A stretch of 64,000 bases of DNA from Clostridiaceae bacterium (GCA_910575435.1 CAJTGI010000004.1:124001-188000); one strand, 5' to 3'. Positions 49,035 to 58,229 are shown, numbered from the stretch's first letter. The notes: generated from the sequence alone by a model not told the origin. Numbers and translations: made by a program.

Positions 49035-51530
49035 TCATTTCTTCTCCGCCAGAATCTGATACTGGAATGCCCGGAACATAAACTCCTCTGCGCTCTCCGA
49101 CATATTCACCAGCTGCTGCACGAAACCCTGCACCTCTTGAGGAATCCCCCCATGGTCTACGAAATCCACTTTCAGAACCTCATAGCCCGCCCCCGCAAAC
49201 ATGGATATCATCTCGTAATAGGTAAAGAAATGGATATGCGTCCTGTCCAGAAGCCCAAAATCCCCATAGGGAAAATAGCCGTCAATCAGCACCCGCATCA
49301 CTGACCAGTGCATGAGATTGGGAACGCTGGCAATCACCCTTCCCCCCTCAGACAACAGGCTCCTGCAATATTCCAGCGCACCCTTGGGATCCCGAAGATG
49401 TTCCAGCACATCCCCAAAAATAATATAGTCAAAGGTAACATCGCCAAAGTCCACATCCTGCTCCTCGATATTCCCAGCCTTGACATTTCCATAGGCCGCC
49501 GCCAATTCCGCCGCACGAGGATTGATCTCTAAGCCGTACAATTCCGCCTGGGGATAAAGGTTCCCAATCCCCATCAGGTTTGCGCCGGTAGAGCACCCCA
49601 CCTCCAGCACTCGAAAACTTTCACCCTTATCCTCGGGCAAAAAGGGGAACAAATCCGTATTGGGCTGCCGAAGCATATACCCTACCTGCCATTTGCCTAT
49701 TAAATGCTGGTAATCTCTCTCCTGTCCCCTCTCTACCCCGCATTGGAAGGAATCCTCGGCACACTCTTCCGCAAGGGCATTGCTTACGCTATAAAAGCCA
49801 TACCCCCCTCTCGTACCCTGAGCCAAGACATCCAGCAAAAGGTTGTAGGGATACAGATACTCCTCATCCCATTCCACGCACTGCAAGAAATCTCTGGACA
49901 AAAGCACCGCCCGATATCCCAGATCCGCAATCCTCTTCGCATCCCCCCGCCTCTGCTTCGCAGCATAGTCAGACAAATCCTTAAAATATTTCCTGCCAGC
50001 TATCACATCCTCCGTCACCAGCTGGGGTATGACGCCACCCGCCTTCTCCTGCTCATAGAGAACTTGCCGCATCCGTTCCAGGCAGAATGGCAGACACCTG
50101 ATTTCGGCACTCAGCAGCAACACGTCACAGTCAGCATCTCTCTTCATGGCATCAACCAATACAGAGGAAAAAGCCTGTCCCTCTCCCCCATACTCGCCAA
50201 CGCAGATCTGCTGTTCCCTGCACCATTCCGCCGTCTCCAAATCCTCCTGACGCGCCAGCACCTGGCATTCTATCTCCCGATCATATTCCCTGATGCTGCC
50301 AACCGCATTTTCCAGCTGACCCACATTGCCATTGGATATGATTTTCACCGCAATAGGTCTCATGGTCTCTTCCTCCTCCATATCGTTCAAAATCTCCCTG
50401 GCACGGCATGCCCACAGATGATTCTTCCTTCCATTCTCATATCCCCCCAGGGCAATCTGCTCGCCAGATCCATCTTCCCCAAGGATTTCCCCAAGAATGC
50501 CTGGCAATTTCTCCAGCTGATCCAAATCATACATAACAATGCCCCTCTGATCCTCCAGTCCCTGGAAATATGCGCTGCGGTCAGTCAGGGCAACCGCGCC
50601 GCAACATAGGGCATTGAACACCCTCTCGTGGGAGCCTGCCTTAAACCAAGGCATCACATTCAGGGAAACTTTGGAGCGGGCAGTCACCTCTATGGCCTCC
50701 CGATAATCGCAGGGAGGATGAACCCGCAAAAGTTCCCTCCCAGGGCAGGAAAATTCTTCCCAGCCATCTCCGTAGACATCCACTGGAATGCCAGCCTCCA
50801 GTATAGCCTGCAGCACCCGTTCCCGATAATGGCTGCGGATAAAGCCGTCCGCATCCCGCAAGGCCGCCAAGTCGTTGGCCACATCCTCCTGGGCCTCCTC
50901 AAGCCCATACACTTCTACCATATGGGAGAATGCCTCTTCCATCGTCCACCGGGAATGACTCGCCAACTGATTCATCAATTCTTCCTGCAGCACCCGCAGC
51001 ACTTCATTTTTCCCCGCCAGCCCTTCCCTGAAAGATCTGGAACTGGTATACGTCCCCAAAAAAGAGATCTGGATATCCCTATCCTCGTAGGGAATCCATG
51101 TACCAAAGCCACTCCCCCCGTGGGGCAGAAACCCTGCATCATGGATATTGGGATAATATTTCTTCAAATACGACAAGTGGTCGGCATCCGGCACCAGCAC
51201 CTTGCAGCGGGGGGGCGCCTCAACCAACCTGCCATGGTGATAGAGGGGGTGATCCAGCAGCTGGGTGCAGTACCTTCCGCCCCCTTCCAAGAGATAGGCC
51301 ACCAGCTCTTTCTCCTCTTCCAGAGCCAGGGCATTAAAGGCAAAAATGAAATCATACTTTTTTCCTCGGAATATCTCTTCCTTTTTCCTCGCATATTGAT
51401 TAAAATCACTGCCGTCCAAAACTTCCACAGAATGGGTCTTCCCCCACTCTGCCATCATAGCATCAGCAAATCCCTTGACAGAGCCGTAATTCGTAGCCCC
51501 CAAAATCACTAAAATCCTGCGAATCTTCAT
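49035..51530 (-). CDS. DUF3880/CgeB-type glycosyltransferase fused to SAM methyltransferase
   Basis: This 831-residue fusion starts with residues 1-~390 in the form of a CgeB-like glycosyltransferase (FIFAFNALALEEE, TQLLDHPLYHHGRL, SFLGTYTSSRSF, RVFNALCCGAVALTD). A middle segment (~395-600) is GT-A-like and unrecognised. From ~620 there is a class I methyltransferase (FRVLEVGCSTGANLMGIGN, IIFGDVLEHLRDP) very similar to that of the 43771 fusion. Two starts, 51530 and 51560, each have the identical AAGGAGAGGCATGAA context through a short duplication. I prefer 51530 because the family-like sequence MKIRRILVILGATNYG begins there. Confidence 0.82.
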   Translation of the reverse strand: MKIRRILVILGATNYGSVKGFADAMMAEWGKTHSVEVLDGSDFNQYARKKEEIFRGKKYDFIFAFNALALEEEKELVAYLLEGGGRYCTQLLDHPLYHHGRLVEAPPRCKVLVPDADHLSYLKKYYPNIHDAGFLPHGGSGFGTWIPYEDRDIQISFLGTYTSSRSFREGLAGKNEVLRVLQEELMNQLASHSRWTMEEAFSHMVEVYGLEEAQEDVANDLAALRDADGFIRSHYRERVLQAILEAGIPVDVYGDGWEEFSCPGRELLRVHPPCDYREAIEVTARSKVSLNVMPWFKAGSHERVFNALCCGAVALTDRSAYFQGLEDQRGIVMYDLDQLEKLPGILGEILGEDGSGEQIALGGYENGRKNHLWACRAREILNDMEEEETMRPIAVKIISNGNVGQLENAVGSIREYDREIECQVLARQEDLETAEWCREQQICVGEYGGEGQAFSSVLVDAMKRDADCDVLLLSAEIRCLPFCLERMRQVLYEQEKAGGVIPQLVTEDVIAGRKYFKDLSDYAAKQRRGDAKRIADLGYRAVLLSRDFLQCVEWDEEYLYPYNLLLDVLAQGTRGGYGFYSVSNALAEECAEDSFQCGVERGQERDYQHLIGKWQVGYMLRQPNTDLFPFLPEDKGESFRVLEVGCSTGANLMGIGNLYPQAELYGLEINPRAAELAAAYGNVKAGNIEEQDVDFGDVTFDYIIFGDVLEHLRDPKGALEYCRSLLSEGGRVIASVPNLMHWSVMRVLIDGYFPYGDFGLLDRTHIHFFTYYEMISMFAGAGYEVLKVDFVDHGGIPQEVQGFVQQLVNMSESAEEFMFRAFQYQILAEKK

Positions 51531-51575
51531 GCCTCTCCTTCCGTCTGCCGAAGTGTTCATGCCTCTCCTTCCATT
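51527..51575 (-). repeat. 17-bp tandem duplication around a gene start
   Basis: The block GGAAGGAGAGGCATGAA (minus strand) occurs at 51575-51559 and again at 51543-51527. Each copy supplies a ribosome site and an ATG for the 49035 gene. The first copy also encodes the end of the upstream maf gene (MEGEA stop). Confidence 0.85.
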
Positions 51576-53329
51576 ACCTGGGCCAGAGTCACAATCTCCA
51601 TCCCCTTCTTCCTAGCGCCGCCCTCCGTGGCATCCAGAATCGGAATCTCCTTCTCTTCCCCTGCTCTCTGGGCAATGCGCCTCTCAATCCAATCCAGATA
51701 GACTTTCAGGTTCTTACCCGTGGCAATCTTTCCCCCATCCACAGAATCCACCAGAATCCCTGTATCCTGCACCACCTTCACCCGGTCGCAAGTATCGCTG
51801 GCATGGTCCAGGGAATCCGTATATGCCAGGTCCAGCCCCGCAAAGATGATTCGCTTCACCCGAAGCCGCAGACACAGATCCAATGCCGCAGTAATCACGG
51901 AACCGCCGCTCTCTATCAGCATCCAGCCATTCTCCCCGGCCAACTCTTCTGCCGGCGCAAAGCCCTTCTGGCACAGCATATATTTCTCCCCCTGATAATT
52001 TTGGGTCACCCTGCTGCATGCCGTAGACAAAAACAGAAGAGGCACCATGCAGTCCTCCGCACCCTGTATCTGGGAATATACGGTAGGATTTGCATCTAGC
52101 ATAATCACAAAATCCGGACGGATACCCGCTGCCAGCAGTTTCTTAAGCACCGTGCCCGCCGCCAGCAGTATGATCCCCTCCCTTTTCTGACGCAGCTTAT
52201 CCATATTCTTATCTAGGGAAGGCCCTGCCGCCACGATGACTACTTCCTTTCCGCCAAAGAGAGCCTCCAACTGCTGAATATTGCCCGCCCCGATGCGGCT
52301 GTTCTTCCGAAAATTCCCTTGGAGGCTGCGCTCCTGCGTCCTGACAGAACTCTCCTCCACAAAATACGTCTCCAGCCGTTCCCGCAACACTTGCTTCCTG
52401 ATGCCCAGAAGAGCTGGATAGAACACGTAAAATCCCCGGTCCTCTGACAGTCCCATAGACATCTTCTGAATCTTATGTCCCGTGGGATCATAAACCAGTT
52501 CAAAACGCCCGCTGCCAAAAAGTTCCCATAAAGGGGCAAACACCATGGCCAGAAGAAGCAGCTCCCTGCTTGCCTCTACCACCCGAATAGAAATATTGTC
52601 ATCCATAGACAGCATTTCCCGATAGGCATAGCCCATGCCCAATCCGTAAAATATGTATGTCTCTTTTCCCTGGGCAAGCCACTCCTCCGCCAGAGAAAAA
52701 GCCTCAGATACCGCACTTCCATTAGTGTGCATGTAGCGGGTCCGCCCCTCCCTCCGGATTGCTAAGGTGTCATAGCCGCTGGAGGTAGGCTCCACCACAT
52801 ATCCCTTTTCCCCGCACTGCTCCACTGCCCCTACCAGCCAGTCCATGGCGGCGTCTGAAATCTCTCCCTCCACCTGCAGACATTCCTTCGCTATATCTTC
52901 TGGCAGAAGAGAATATAGCAGCTGGGGATTCTGCTCCCCGCAGCATCTGATATTCTTCCTCAGCAACAACTCGTCTACATGAACACCCAGAACAGATACC
53001 AGCCTCTCCTCCAACGCCACCAGCACCGGCTGCAACTGCAATTCGCAGATATCGGCCAGCATCACGTAATCCATATCCTCCTGGGCGCCTTGAAGTTGCT
53101 GCAGCAACGCTGCCATTCCTTCCATATCGAAAACAGGCGCATCCCCATTCAATGCCTCCTGGTGTTCGCAGAGCAGTCCAATGAGATCCGGAATCTCCTG
53201 GAAAAGTTCCCGCATCGCATGATTGCTCCGATAAAACTGCTGTCTCCTGGCATAGCAGCAAAATCTTCCCATATTGCCAAGAACAGACTGAATCCCATTC
53301 TTCAACAACTTCAAATCCCGTAATTCCAT
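51557..53329 (-). CDS. maf: Maf (DUF115) flagellin glycosyltransferase, first
   Basis: This 590-residue motility-associated factor is of the type that transfers nonulosonic acids such as pseudaminic acid to flagellin Ser/Thr in the cytoplasm. The central MAF/DUF115 domain shows VVIVAAGPSLDKNMDKL (~350), FVIMLDANPTVYS, IESGGSVITAALDLCLRL and IIFAGLDLAYTDSLDH (~490-505). An N-terminal ~130-residue helical module resembles the small proteins at 55443 and 14099. It lies downstream of the second maf and a hairpin that may modulate read-through. Confidence 0.9.
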   Translation of the reverse strand: MELRDLKLLKNGIQSVLGNMGRFCCYARRQQFYRSNHAMRELFQEIPDLIGLLCEHQEALNGDAPVFDMEGMAALLQQLQGAQEDMDYVMLADICELQLQPVLVALEERLVSVLGVHVDELLLRKNIRCCGEQNPQLLYSLLPEDIAKECLQVEGEISDAAMDWLVGAVEQCGEKGYVVEPTSSGYDTLAIRREGRTRYMHTNGSAVSEAFSLAEEWLAQGKETYIFYGLGMGYAYREMLSMDDNISIRVVEASRELLLLAMVFAPLWELFGSGRFELVYDPTGHKIQKMSMGLSEDRGFYVFYPALLGIRKQVLRERLETYFVEESSVRTQERSLQGNFRKNSRIGAGNIQQLEALFGGKEVVIVAAGPSLDKNMDKLRQKREGIILLAAGTVLKKLLAAGIRPDFVIMLDANPTVYSQIQGAEDCMVPLLFLSTACSRVTQNYQGEKYMLCQKGFAPAEELAGENGWMLIESGGSVITAALDLCLRLRVKRIIFAGLDLAYTDSLDHASDTCDRVKVVQDTGILVDSVDGGKIATGKNLKVYLDWIERRIAQRAGEEKEIPILDATEGGARKKGMEIVTLAQVMEGEA

Positions 53330-53410
53330 CCTGATAACCGCCCCTTCTCTTTCTATTCAAATTCTCTCTATTCAAACTTTATTCAAGCCCCGCACACTTC
53401 CCATAACGTC

Positions 53411-53447
53411 AAAATATGCCTTAACAAACCCTGCTAAAGCATATTTT
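53411..53447 (-). terminator. hairpin between the two maf genes
   Basis: The near-perfect stem AAAATATGC-TTA / TAA-GCATATTTT lies in the 167-base gap between the maf genes. Its 3' arm ends in ATATTTT, so it may act as a partial terminator or as an mRNA processing or stability element. Confidence 0.45.
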
Positions 53448-53496
53448 AACATAAAATCACTTTCCTATCCATAACTATTTCCTGGCCATGGGCAAA

Positions 53497-55326
53497 TCAT
53501 ATCTGCTTCAGAACTTGATTCATCTGGTCTCCCAGTTCCTCTACCCCTTTGATATAGCTGTCATAAATTGCCAGGGCAATCTCCACGGAATTTCTTTCAT
53601 CTACCAACGAATCCCCTGTAATCTGATTCACATCATGTGCCTCATTCAGAGTCAGGTCATAGGTATACATCTCCATCAGTTCGTACCCAGCCTGCTTCTG
53701 GAGATAATTATTCGCCTTGCGAATGATTTTCAAAAGCCTGTCATGTTTCTTAGGCGAAAGCCCATTTCCCGCCGCCAAATATTCCTCGGCAGCCTTTTTC
53801 CCTTCCCTAGACCGATCTAGGATATTCTGAAACCCCTTTCCCATGCGCTGTATCACTTCCTGTACAGGTTCAAACCCCAGCACGTCAAAGGTAGGCGGCA
53901 GTTCTTCCATAATCTTCTCAAAGGAAAACTCTTTTTCCCCGCAGTAAGTATCAATCGCCTCCTCCAAGGTCATAATCTTGGAGCCATGAATCAGGGCGCC
54001 GCCCTCAGTAGCATCCACCAAATTCACATCCTCGTGAAGCTTGATAAAATCCTCAAACCAATCCCGGAATACGATCCAATCCCCTCGAGTCTTTACCTGT
54101 CCGCCATCAATGCCGTCCACCATCTCGATAAACTTCTCCTCATTTAAGACATGGTTATCGTATCCCCCTGCATGGGTATGTTCTCCCGTATATGCCAAAT
54201 CCTGACCAATCAGGATAATATTTTTCAAATTCAAATGATAGGCAAGCAGTGCCCCCGAAGTGGCAACAGAACCGCCTGTACTGCTCTGGGGAAAATGCAA
54301 TCCCAAAAATTCATATAAGTTGTCTAAGTAGACGGAACCCGCAGACCAGATCTTCCTTCCCGTATGGAATTTCATGATATCGCGCTGGGATTCGGAATTG
54401 CAGAAGAGCGGTTTCTTCTGGCATCCCGGAAAATCCGTCATATACCATGTAATCTTTCCCGGGTCAATGGTAACCACGCAGTCATAAGGAAGCCCTTTCG
54501 GCTCCAGATTCCTGACTGCCGTATCCGTGGCAATAATAAAGGCCCTTCCCGCTGCCTTCTGGAGCAAATCAATATTTTTTTCCAGAGAGGGACCCGCTGC
54601 CACTACAATCGCAGGAACATCTTCCGGTATCCTTCCAATCAATTCTGTCACATAATTGCTCTTCCTAATATATCTCAAATTTTCTATCACATTCACTACC
54701 GCCCGGTGGGCAAAATACGCATTGGTATCCCGCTTCACCTGCACCATGCTGTCAGAATACTTCACTGCCTTCAGAAATTCCAAATACTCATCCACATGCA
54801 GAAAATCATAGCAGACATGGCAGCACCTGATCTGGGAGGACATGTTGTGCCAGCTCACGCTAAATTCCATAGCCTCCTTCAATTCTTTGAGCCCTTCTTC
54901 TCCAATATAGAGAAATAGTCGCTTATCCCTTAATATATCTTTCAGATCCTCTTCTTCCATCACCTTGCGAAATATGTTGACATTGGGTTCCCACAAATAA
55001 ACCCGGGCATCCGGCTGGGCCCGGCAGAGCAATTCCCTCACAAAGATGCCATTTCCGAATCCAAACATAAAAACATTTACATCGAGATTCTGAAACTCGT
55101 ACTGGTCTGCCCACTTTTTCGCTTCGGCCAAGGGTCTGTAGGCACTGTTCAGGCGAAATTTATCCCCATCCTTCTCCACAGTCAAGGCGTGATTCCCATC
55201 TCTGGCCACAATGCTTTCCACCTGATATTCGGAAGTCTCCTCTTTATCCATCCGCTCAAAGATTTCCTCATATGTCTCCTGATACCTTTTCCTGATTGCC
55301 TCTTTATTCTCGTCAAAATATCCCAT
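53497..55326 (-). CDS. maf: Maf (DUF115) flagellin glycosyltransferase, second
   Basis: This 609-residue protein has an N-terminal domain with FMFGFGNGIFVRELL and VYLWEPNVNIF (a Rossmann-like part). The MAF core has AIVVAAGPSLEKNIDLL (~245), DCVVTIDPGKITWYM, STGGSVATSGALLAYHL and ILIGQDLAYTGEHTHAGGY (~375-395). It differs enough from the other maf to suggest a distinct acceptor or donor. It lies between the small helical gene and the first maf, close to the flagellin genes whose products it probably modifies. Confidence 0.92.
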   Translation of the reverse strand: MGYFDENKEAIRKRYQETYEEIFERMDKEETSEYQVESIVARDGNHALTVEKDGDKFRLNSAYRPLAEAKKWADQYEFQNLDVNVFMFGFGNGIFVRELLCRAQPDARVYLWEPNVNIFRKVMEEEDLKDILRDKRLFLYIGEEGLKELKEAMEFSVSWHNMSSQIRCCHVCYDFLHVDEYLEFLKAVKYSDSMVQVKRDTNAYFAHRAVVNVIENLRYIRKSNYVTELIGRIPEDVPAIVVAAGPSLEKNIDLLQKAAGRAFIIATDTAVRNLEPKGLPYDCVVTIDPGKITWYMTDFPGCQKKPLFCNSESQRDIMKFHTGRKIWSAGSVYLDNLYEFLGLHFPQSSTGGSVATSGALLAYHLNLKNIILIGQDLAYTGEHTHAGGYDNHVLNEEKFIEMVDGIDGGQVKTRGDWIVFRDWFEDFIKLHEDVNLVDATEGGALIHGSKIMTLEEAIDTYCGEKEFSFEKIMEELPPTFDVLGFEPVQEVIQRMGKGFQNILDRSREGKKAAEEYLAAGNGLSPKKHDRLLKIIRKANNYLQKQAGYELMEMYTYDLTLNEAHDVNQITGDSLVDERNSVEIALAIYDSYIKGVEELGDQMNQVLKQI

Positions 55327-55442
55327 ACCAACTTCTCCGTTCCTCTGCCCATATTATTTTCACAGCACGATGGCTTGCCCTCAAAAGCCAGTGCCACAAC
55401 TCATTTGCACAATGCCATCCCTCGCAAATCTGACGGAATTTA

Positions 55443-55757
55443 TCATTCCATCCCGCCCAATAATTCTTCCACATATTCCACAAAATCATACTGGATAATA
55501 TCTGCCAAAAGAATCATGTCTCTCTCTTCCAGCGCGCCCAGTGCCTCTGTCAGAGCGGTTTTAACCCTCTCTTCATCCAATGCGAAGCCTTCATGATCTT
55601 CTTTGTATGCAAAAAGCGTATCCACCATTGTCATTACTTTTTTCAGTACCGCATCGAACTGCTGCAATGCCTCCCCCGTCTTCTGCTGATAAAAAAGATC
55701 GACACTTTCTCTCACTTCCTCCAATGTCTTCTCCACTAACTGCTTTTCTGCACCCAT
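55443..55757 (-). CDS. small helical protein between flagellins and maf genes
   Basis: This 104-residue, acidic, all-helical protein has an excellent AGGAGG site. The C-terminal half (ALGALEERDMILLADIIQYDFVEYVEELL) lines up by eye with residues ~75-108 of the maf product at 51557 (LQGAQEDMDYVMLADICELQLQPVL). It may be a free-standing copy of that module. Position suggests an adaptor between flagellin and Maf or a chaperone, but nothing shows this directly. Confidence 0.7.
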   Translation of the reverse strand: MGAEKQLVEKTLEEVRESVDLFYQQKTGEALQQFDAVLKKVMTMVDTLFAYKEDHEGFALDEERVKTALTEALGALEERDMILLADIIQYDFVEYVEELLGGME

Positions 55758-55831
55758 AACTTTCCTCCTGCATCATAATTATTTTTTAGGATGTATAGCC
55801 AAACATTACATTCGACATCCATCCTTATAGA

Positions 55832-55859
55832 GAAATAGGGGTGACCAATAGGTCACCCC
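55832..55859 (-). terminator. terminator of flagellin gene 1
   Basis: GGGGTGACC / GGTCACCCC form a 9-bp stem with a 4-base loop. It is followed on the minus strand by TATTTCTC. Confidence 0.75.
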
Positions 55860-55888
55860 CATTTGTAAGTACGCATTCTTTCAATTGA

Positions 55889-56722
55889 TTACCGAAGTAA
55901 AGAAAGCACACCCTGTGTTGCCTGATTAGCCTGAGCCAGCATAGACTGACCTGCCTGCTGAAGAATGGACTTAGCAGAGTAAGTAACCATCTCCTTAGCC
56001 ATGTCAACGTCACGAATCTTGCTCTCAGATGACTGCAAGTTCTCAGCCATGTTGTCTGCATTTGCAATGGTGTGATCCAATCTGTTCTGCAATGCACCCA
56101 GTTTAGACCTCTGCTGTGATACAAGGGAAAGTGCCTTGTTCACGGTAGAAATCAGAGGGGAAATAGCAGATCCAGCGGTCTTGCCCTTAACTTTGGACGC
56201 AATTGCAGCAACAGTAACGCCAAGCTTTGCACTGCTCATTGCGCTGATGCTGAACTTGATTGTCTGAGTAGCGTTTGCGCCAACCTGAAGCACCTTGTTG
56301 GAGAATCCGCCGGAAAGAAGCTTCATGGTATTGAACTCTGTCTGAGATGCGATACGATCGATCTCGGAAGACAGTGCCTGCAGCTCCAGGCCGATAGCTG
56401 TACGGTCTGCGGATACGTTTGTATCGTTGGATGCCTGAACTACCAGCTCGCGCATTCTCTGGATTACAGAGTGAATCTCGCCCAGAGCGCCCTCGGCTGT
56501 CTGAATCAGAGACTGGCCATCCTGTGCGTTGGTAGAAGCCTGGTTCAGACCTCTGATCTGTCCGCGCATCTTCTCAGAAATGGAAAGTCCTGCTGCATCA
56601 TCTGCCGCACGGTTTACTCTGTAGCCGGAAGATAACTTCTCTGTGCTGTTTGCAAGTAACTTGTTGGTTCCGCCTAACTGCCTGTTCGTGTTAAGCGCTG
56701 ACATATTGTGCTGTACTATCAT
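55889..56722 (-). CDS. hag: flagellin (copy 1)
   Basis: This 277-residue filament subunit consists only of the conserved D0 and D1 parts: N-terminal MIVQHNMSALNTNRQLG, ADDAAGLSISEKMRGQIRG (~45-65), and C-terminal QHRSKLGALQNRLDHTIAN-like and MLAQANQATQGVLSLLR. The variable D2/D3 domain is missing. It differs from copies 2 and 3 essentially only at ~190-200 (ASKVKGKTAGSA against ADNVKGKTVGSA). The start at 56722 follows CAAGGAGG; the frame extends ten codons upstream through the CsrA-site leader, which is not translated. It is secreted through the flagellar apparatus, so there is no signal peptide. Confidence 0.95.
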   Translation of the reverse strand: MIVQHNMSALNTNRQLGGTNKLLANSTEKLSSGYRVNRAADDAAGLSISEKMRGQIRGLNQASTNAQDGQSLIQTAEGALGEIHSVIQRMRELVVQASNDTNVSADRTAIGLELQALSSEIDRIASQTEFNTMKLLSGGFSNKVLQVGANATQTIKFSISAMSSAKLGVTVAAIASKVKGKTAGSAISPLISTVNKALSLVSQQRSKLGALQNRLDHTIANADNMAENLQSSESKIRDVDMAKEMVTYSAKSILQQAGQSMLAQANQATQGVLSLLR

Positions 56723-56743
56723 AGCAATTCCTCCTTGAATATA

Positions 56744-56763
56744 CAGTACCATCCTTGGTACTG
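56744..56763 (-). promoter_or_regulatory. CsrA-type hairpin in flagellin 1 leader
   Basis: The perfect 8-bp stem CAGTACCA / TGGTACTG presents AGGA in its loop, close to the CsrA consensus. A second GGA is in the SD (AAGGAGGA) 12 bases further on. This mirrors the two-site arrangement of the Bacillus subtilis hag leader. Confidence 0.8.
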
Positions 56764-56856
56764 GTGATGAAATAATAGTTTACCCATTCTTACACGCCAA
56801 AAACGTCCGTACACATCTTAAACGCCTAAGTTCTGGTTTATACCAATTACACAATA

Positions 56857-56884
56857 TATATCGGACGAATTTATCAATTCTTAA
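56857..56884 (-). promoter_or_regulatory. SigD promoter of flagellin 1
   Basis: On the minus strand TTAA, 16 bases, then CCGATATA. This is a match to the SigD/FliA consensus (TAAA-N15-GCCGATAA), about 135 bases upstream of the start codon. Confidence 0.85.
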
Positions 56885-56921
56885 CCCTATACAGTAAAAA
56901 AGGTGCGAAGTTTTGTACTAG

Positions 56922-56949
56922 AGAAAACAAGGCGACCTGCACGGTCGCC
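56922..56949 (-). terminator. terminator of flagellin gene 2
   Basis: GGCGACC / GGTCGCC with a short loop is followed on the minus strand by TTGTTTTCT, 27 bases after the stop. Confidence 0.75.
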
Positions 56950-56976
56950 CCATTTGTAAGCATGCTTTTAAACCAA

Positions 56977-57810
56977 TTACCGAAGTAAGGAAAGCACACC
57001 CTGTGTTGCCTGATTAGCCTGAGCCAGCATAGACTGACCTGCCTGCTGAAGGATGGACTTAGCAGAGTAAGTAACCATCTCCTTCGCCATGTCAACGTCA
57101 CGAATCTTGCTCTCAGATGACTGCAAGTTCTCAGCCATGTTGTCTGCATTTGCAATGGTGTGATCCAATCTGTTCTGCAGCGCACCCAGTTTAGATCTCT
57201 GCTGTGATACAAGGGAAAGTGCCTTGTTTACGGTAGAAATCAGAGGGGAAATAGCAGAGCCGACTGTCTTGCCCTTTACATTGTCTGCAATTGCAGCAAC
57301 AGTAACGCCAAGCTTTGCACTGCTCATTGCGCTGATGCTGAACTTGATTGTCTGAGTAGCGTTTGCGCCAACCTGAAGCACCTTGTTGGAGAATCCGCCG
57401 GAAAGAAGCTTCATGGTATTGAACTCTGTCTGAGATGCGATACGATCGATCTCGGAAGACAGTGCCTGCAGCTCCAGGCCGATAGCCGTACGGTCTGCGG
57501 ATACGTTTGTATCGTTGGATGCCTGAACTACCAGCTCGCGCATTCTCTGGATTACAGAGTGGATCTCGCCCAGAGCGCCCTCGGCTGTCTGAATCAGAGA
57601 CTGGCCATCCTGTGCGTTGGTAGAAGCCTGGTTCAGACCTCTGATCTGTCCGCGCATCTTCTCAGAAATGGAAAGTCCTGCCGCATCATCTGCCGCACGG
57701 TTTACTCTGTAGCCGGAAGATAACTTCTCTGTGCTGTTTGCAAGTAACTTGTTGGTTCCGCCTAACTGTCTGTTCGTGTTAAGCGCTGACATATTGTGCT
57801 GTACTATCAT
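56977..57810 (-). CDS. hag: flagellin (copy 2)
   Basis: A 277-residue flagellin, identical by eye to copy 3 in protein sequence and nearly so to copy 1. It has the same short D0-D1-only architecture. It is a separate transcription unit with its own SigD promoter, CsrA-type leader hairpin and terminator. The DNA also matches the other copies over the whole coding region with scattered silent differences, indicating recent duplication or ongoing gene conversion. Confidence 0.95.
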   Translation of the reverse strand: MIVQHNMSALNTNRQLGGTNKLLANSTEKLSSGYRVNRAADDAAGLSISEKMRGQIRGLNQASTNAQDGQSLIQTAEGALGEIHSVIQRMRELVVQASNDTNVSADRTAIGLELQALSSEIDRIASQTEFNTMKLLSGGFSNKVLQVGANATQTIKFSISAMSSAKLGVTVAAIADNVKGKTVGSAISPLISTVNKALSLVSQQRSKLGALQNRLDHTIANADNMAENLQSSESKIRDVDMAKEMVTYSAKSILQQAGQSMLAQANQATQGVLSLLR

Positions 57811-57831
57811 AGCAATTCCTCCTTGAATATA

Positions 57832-57851
57832 CAGTACCATCCTTGGTACTG
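57832..57851 (-). promoter_or_regulatory. CsrA-type hairpin in flagellin 2 leader
   Basis: The same stem (CAGTACCA / TGGTACTG) and AGGA loop as in copy 1, at the same distance from the SD. Confidence 0.8.
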
Positions 57852-57986
57852 GTGATAAAATATTAGTTTCCCGCTCCTATACGCCCAAGCGTCCGTACAC
57901 GCCTGCAACGCCTAAGTGCCGGTCTATATCAACTCCCACTGCAAATCTTCTGGGAGAATGATATCATTTCCTACTGTCACATGGTA

Positions 57987-58015
57987 TATATCGGGCCATT
58001 TCTCACTTCCCTTAA
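57987..58015 (-). promoter_or_regulatory. SigD promoter of flagellin 2
   Basis: TTAAGGG is followed after 16-17 bases by CCGATATA on the minus strand. The spacing is one base longer than in the other two flagellin promoters. In the 446-base gap 57811-58256 there is also an 88-bp repeat (58083-58170) and the terminator of copy 3. Confidence 0.8.
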
Positions 58016-58082
58016 CCCTTTTTTAATAATATTTTTCAGACTTCCATTTTGTAACGACTGGCATAAAAAACGTGCTGGAACA

Positions 58083-58170
58083 GCACCTAAGAAGAACGGT
58101 GCTAGACATCCGGTGGATGTCTGTTAAGCACGGACCGAAGCGGAGCATAGAAAAATCGGCGTTCTTCGCA
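58083..58170. repeat. 88-bp structured intergenic repeat, copy A
   Basis: It matches 59947-60034 over all 88 bases with five substitutions. It contains nested self-complementary blocks: GAAGAACG / CGTTCTTC outside, GTGCT / AGCAC and AGACATCC / GGATGTCT inside. It lies after the flagellin 3 terminator and before the flagellin 2 promoter. No open frame is evident. Confidence 0.85.
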
Positions 58171-58201
58171 CTGAAATGCCGAGAAGTTTCCTGTTAAGTT
58201 T

Positions 58202-58229
58202 AAAAAAAGGGCAGCCAGAAGGCTGCCCC
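58202..58229 (-). terminator. terminator of flagellin gene 3
   Basis: GGGGCAGCC / GGCTGCCC with a short loop, followed by seven Ts on the minus strand. Confidence 0.88.
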
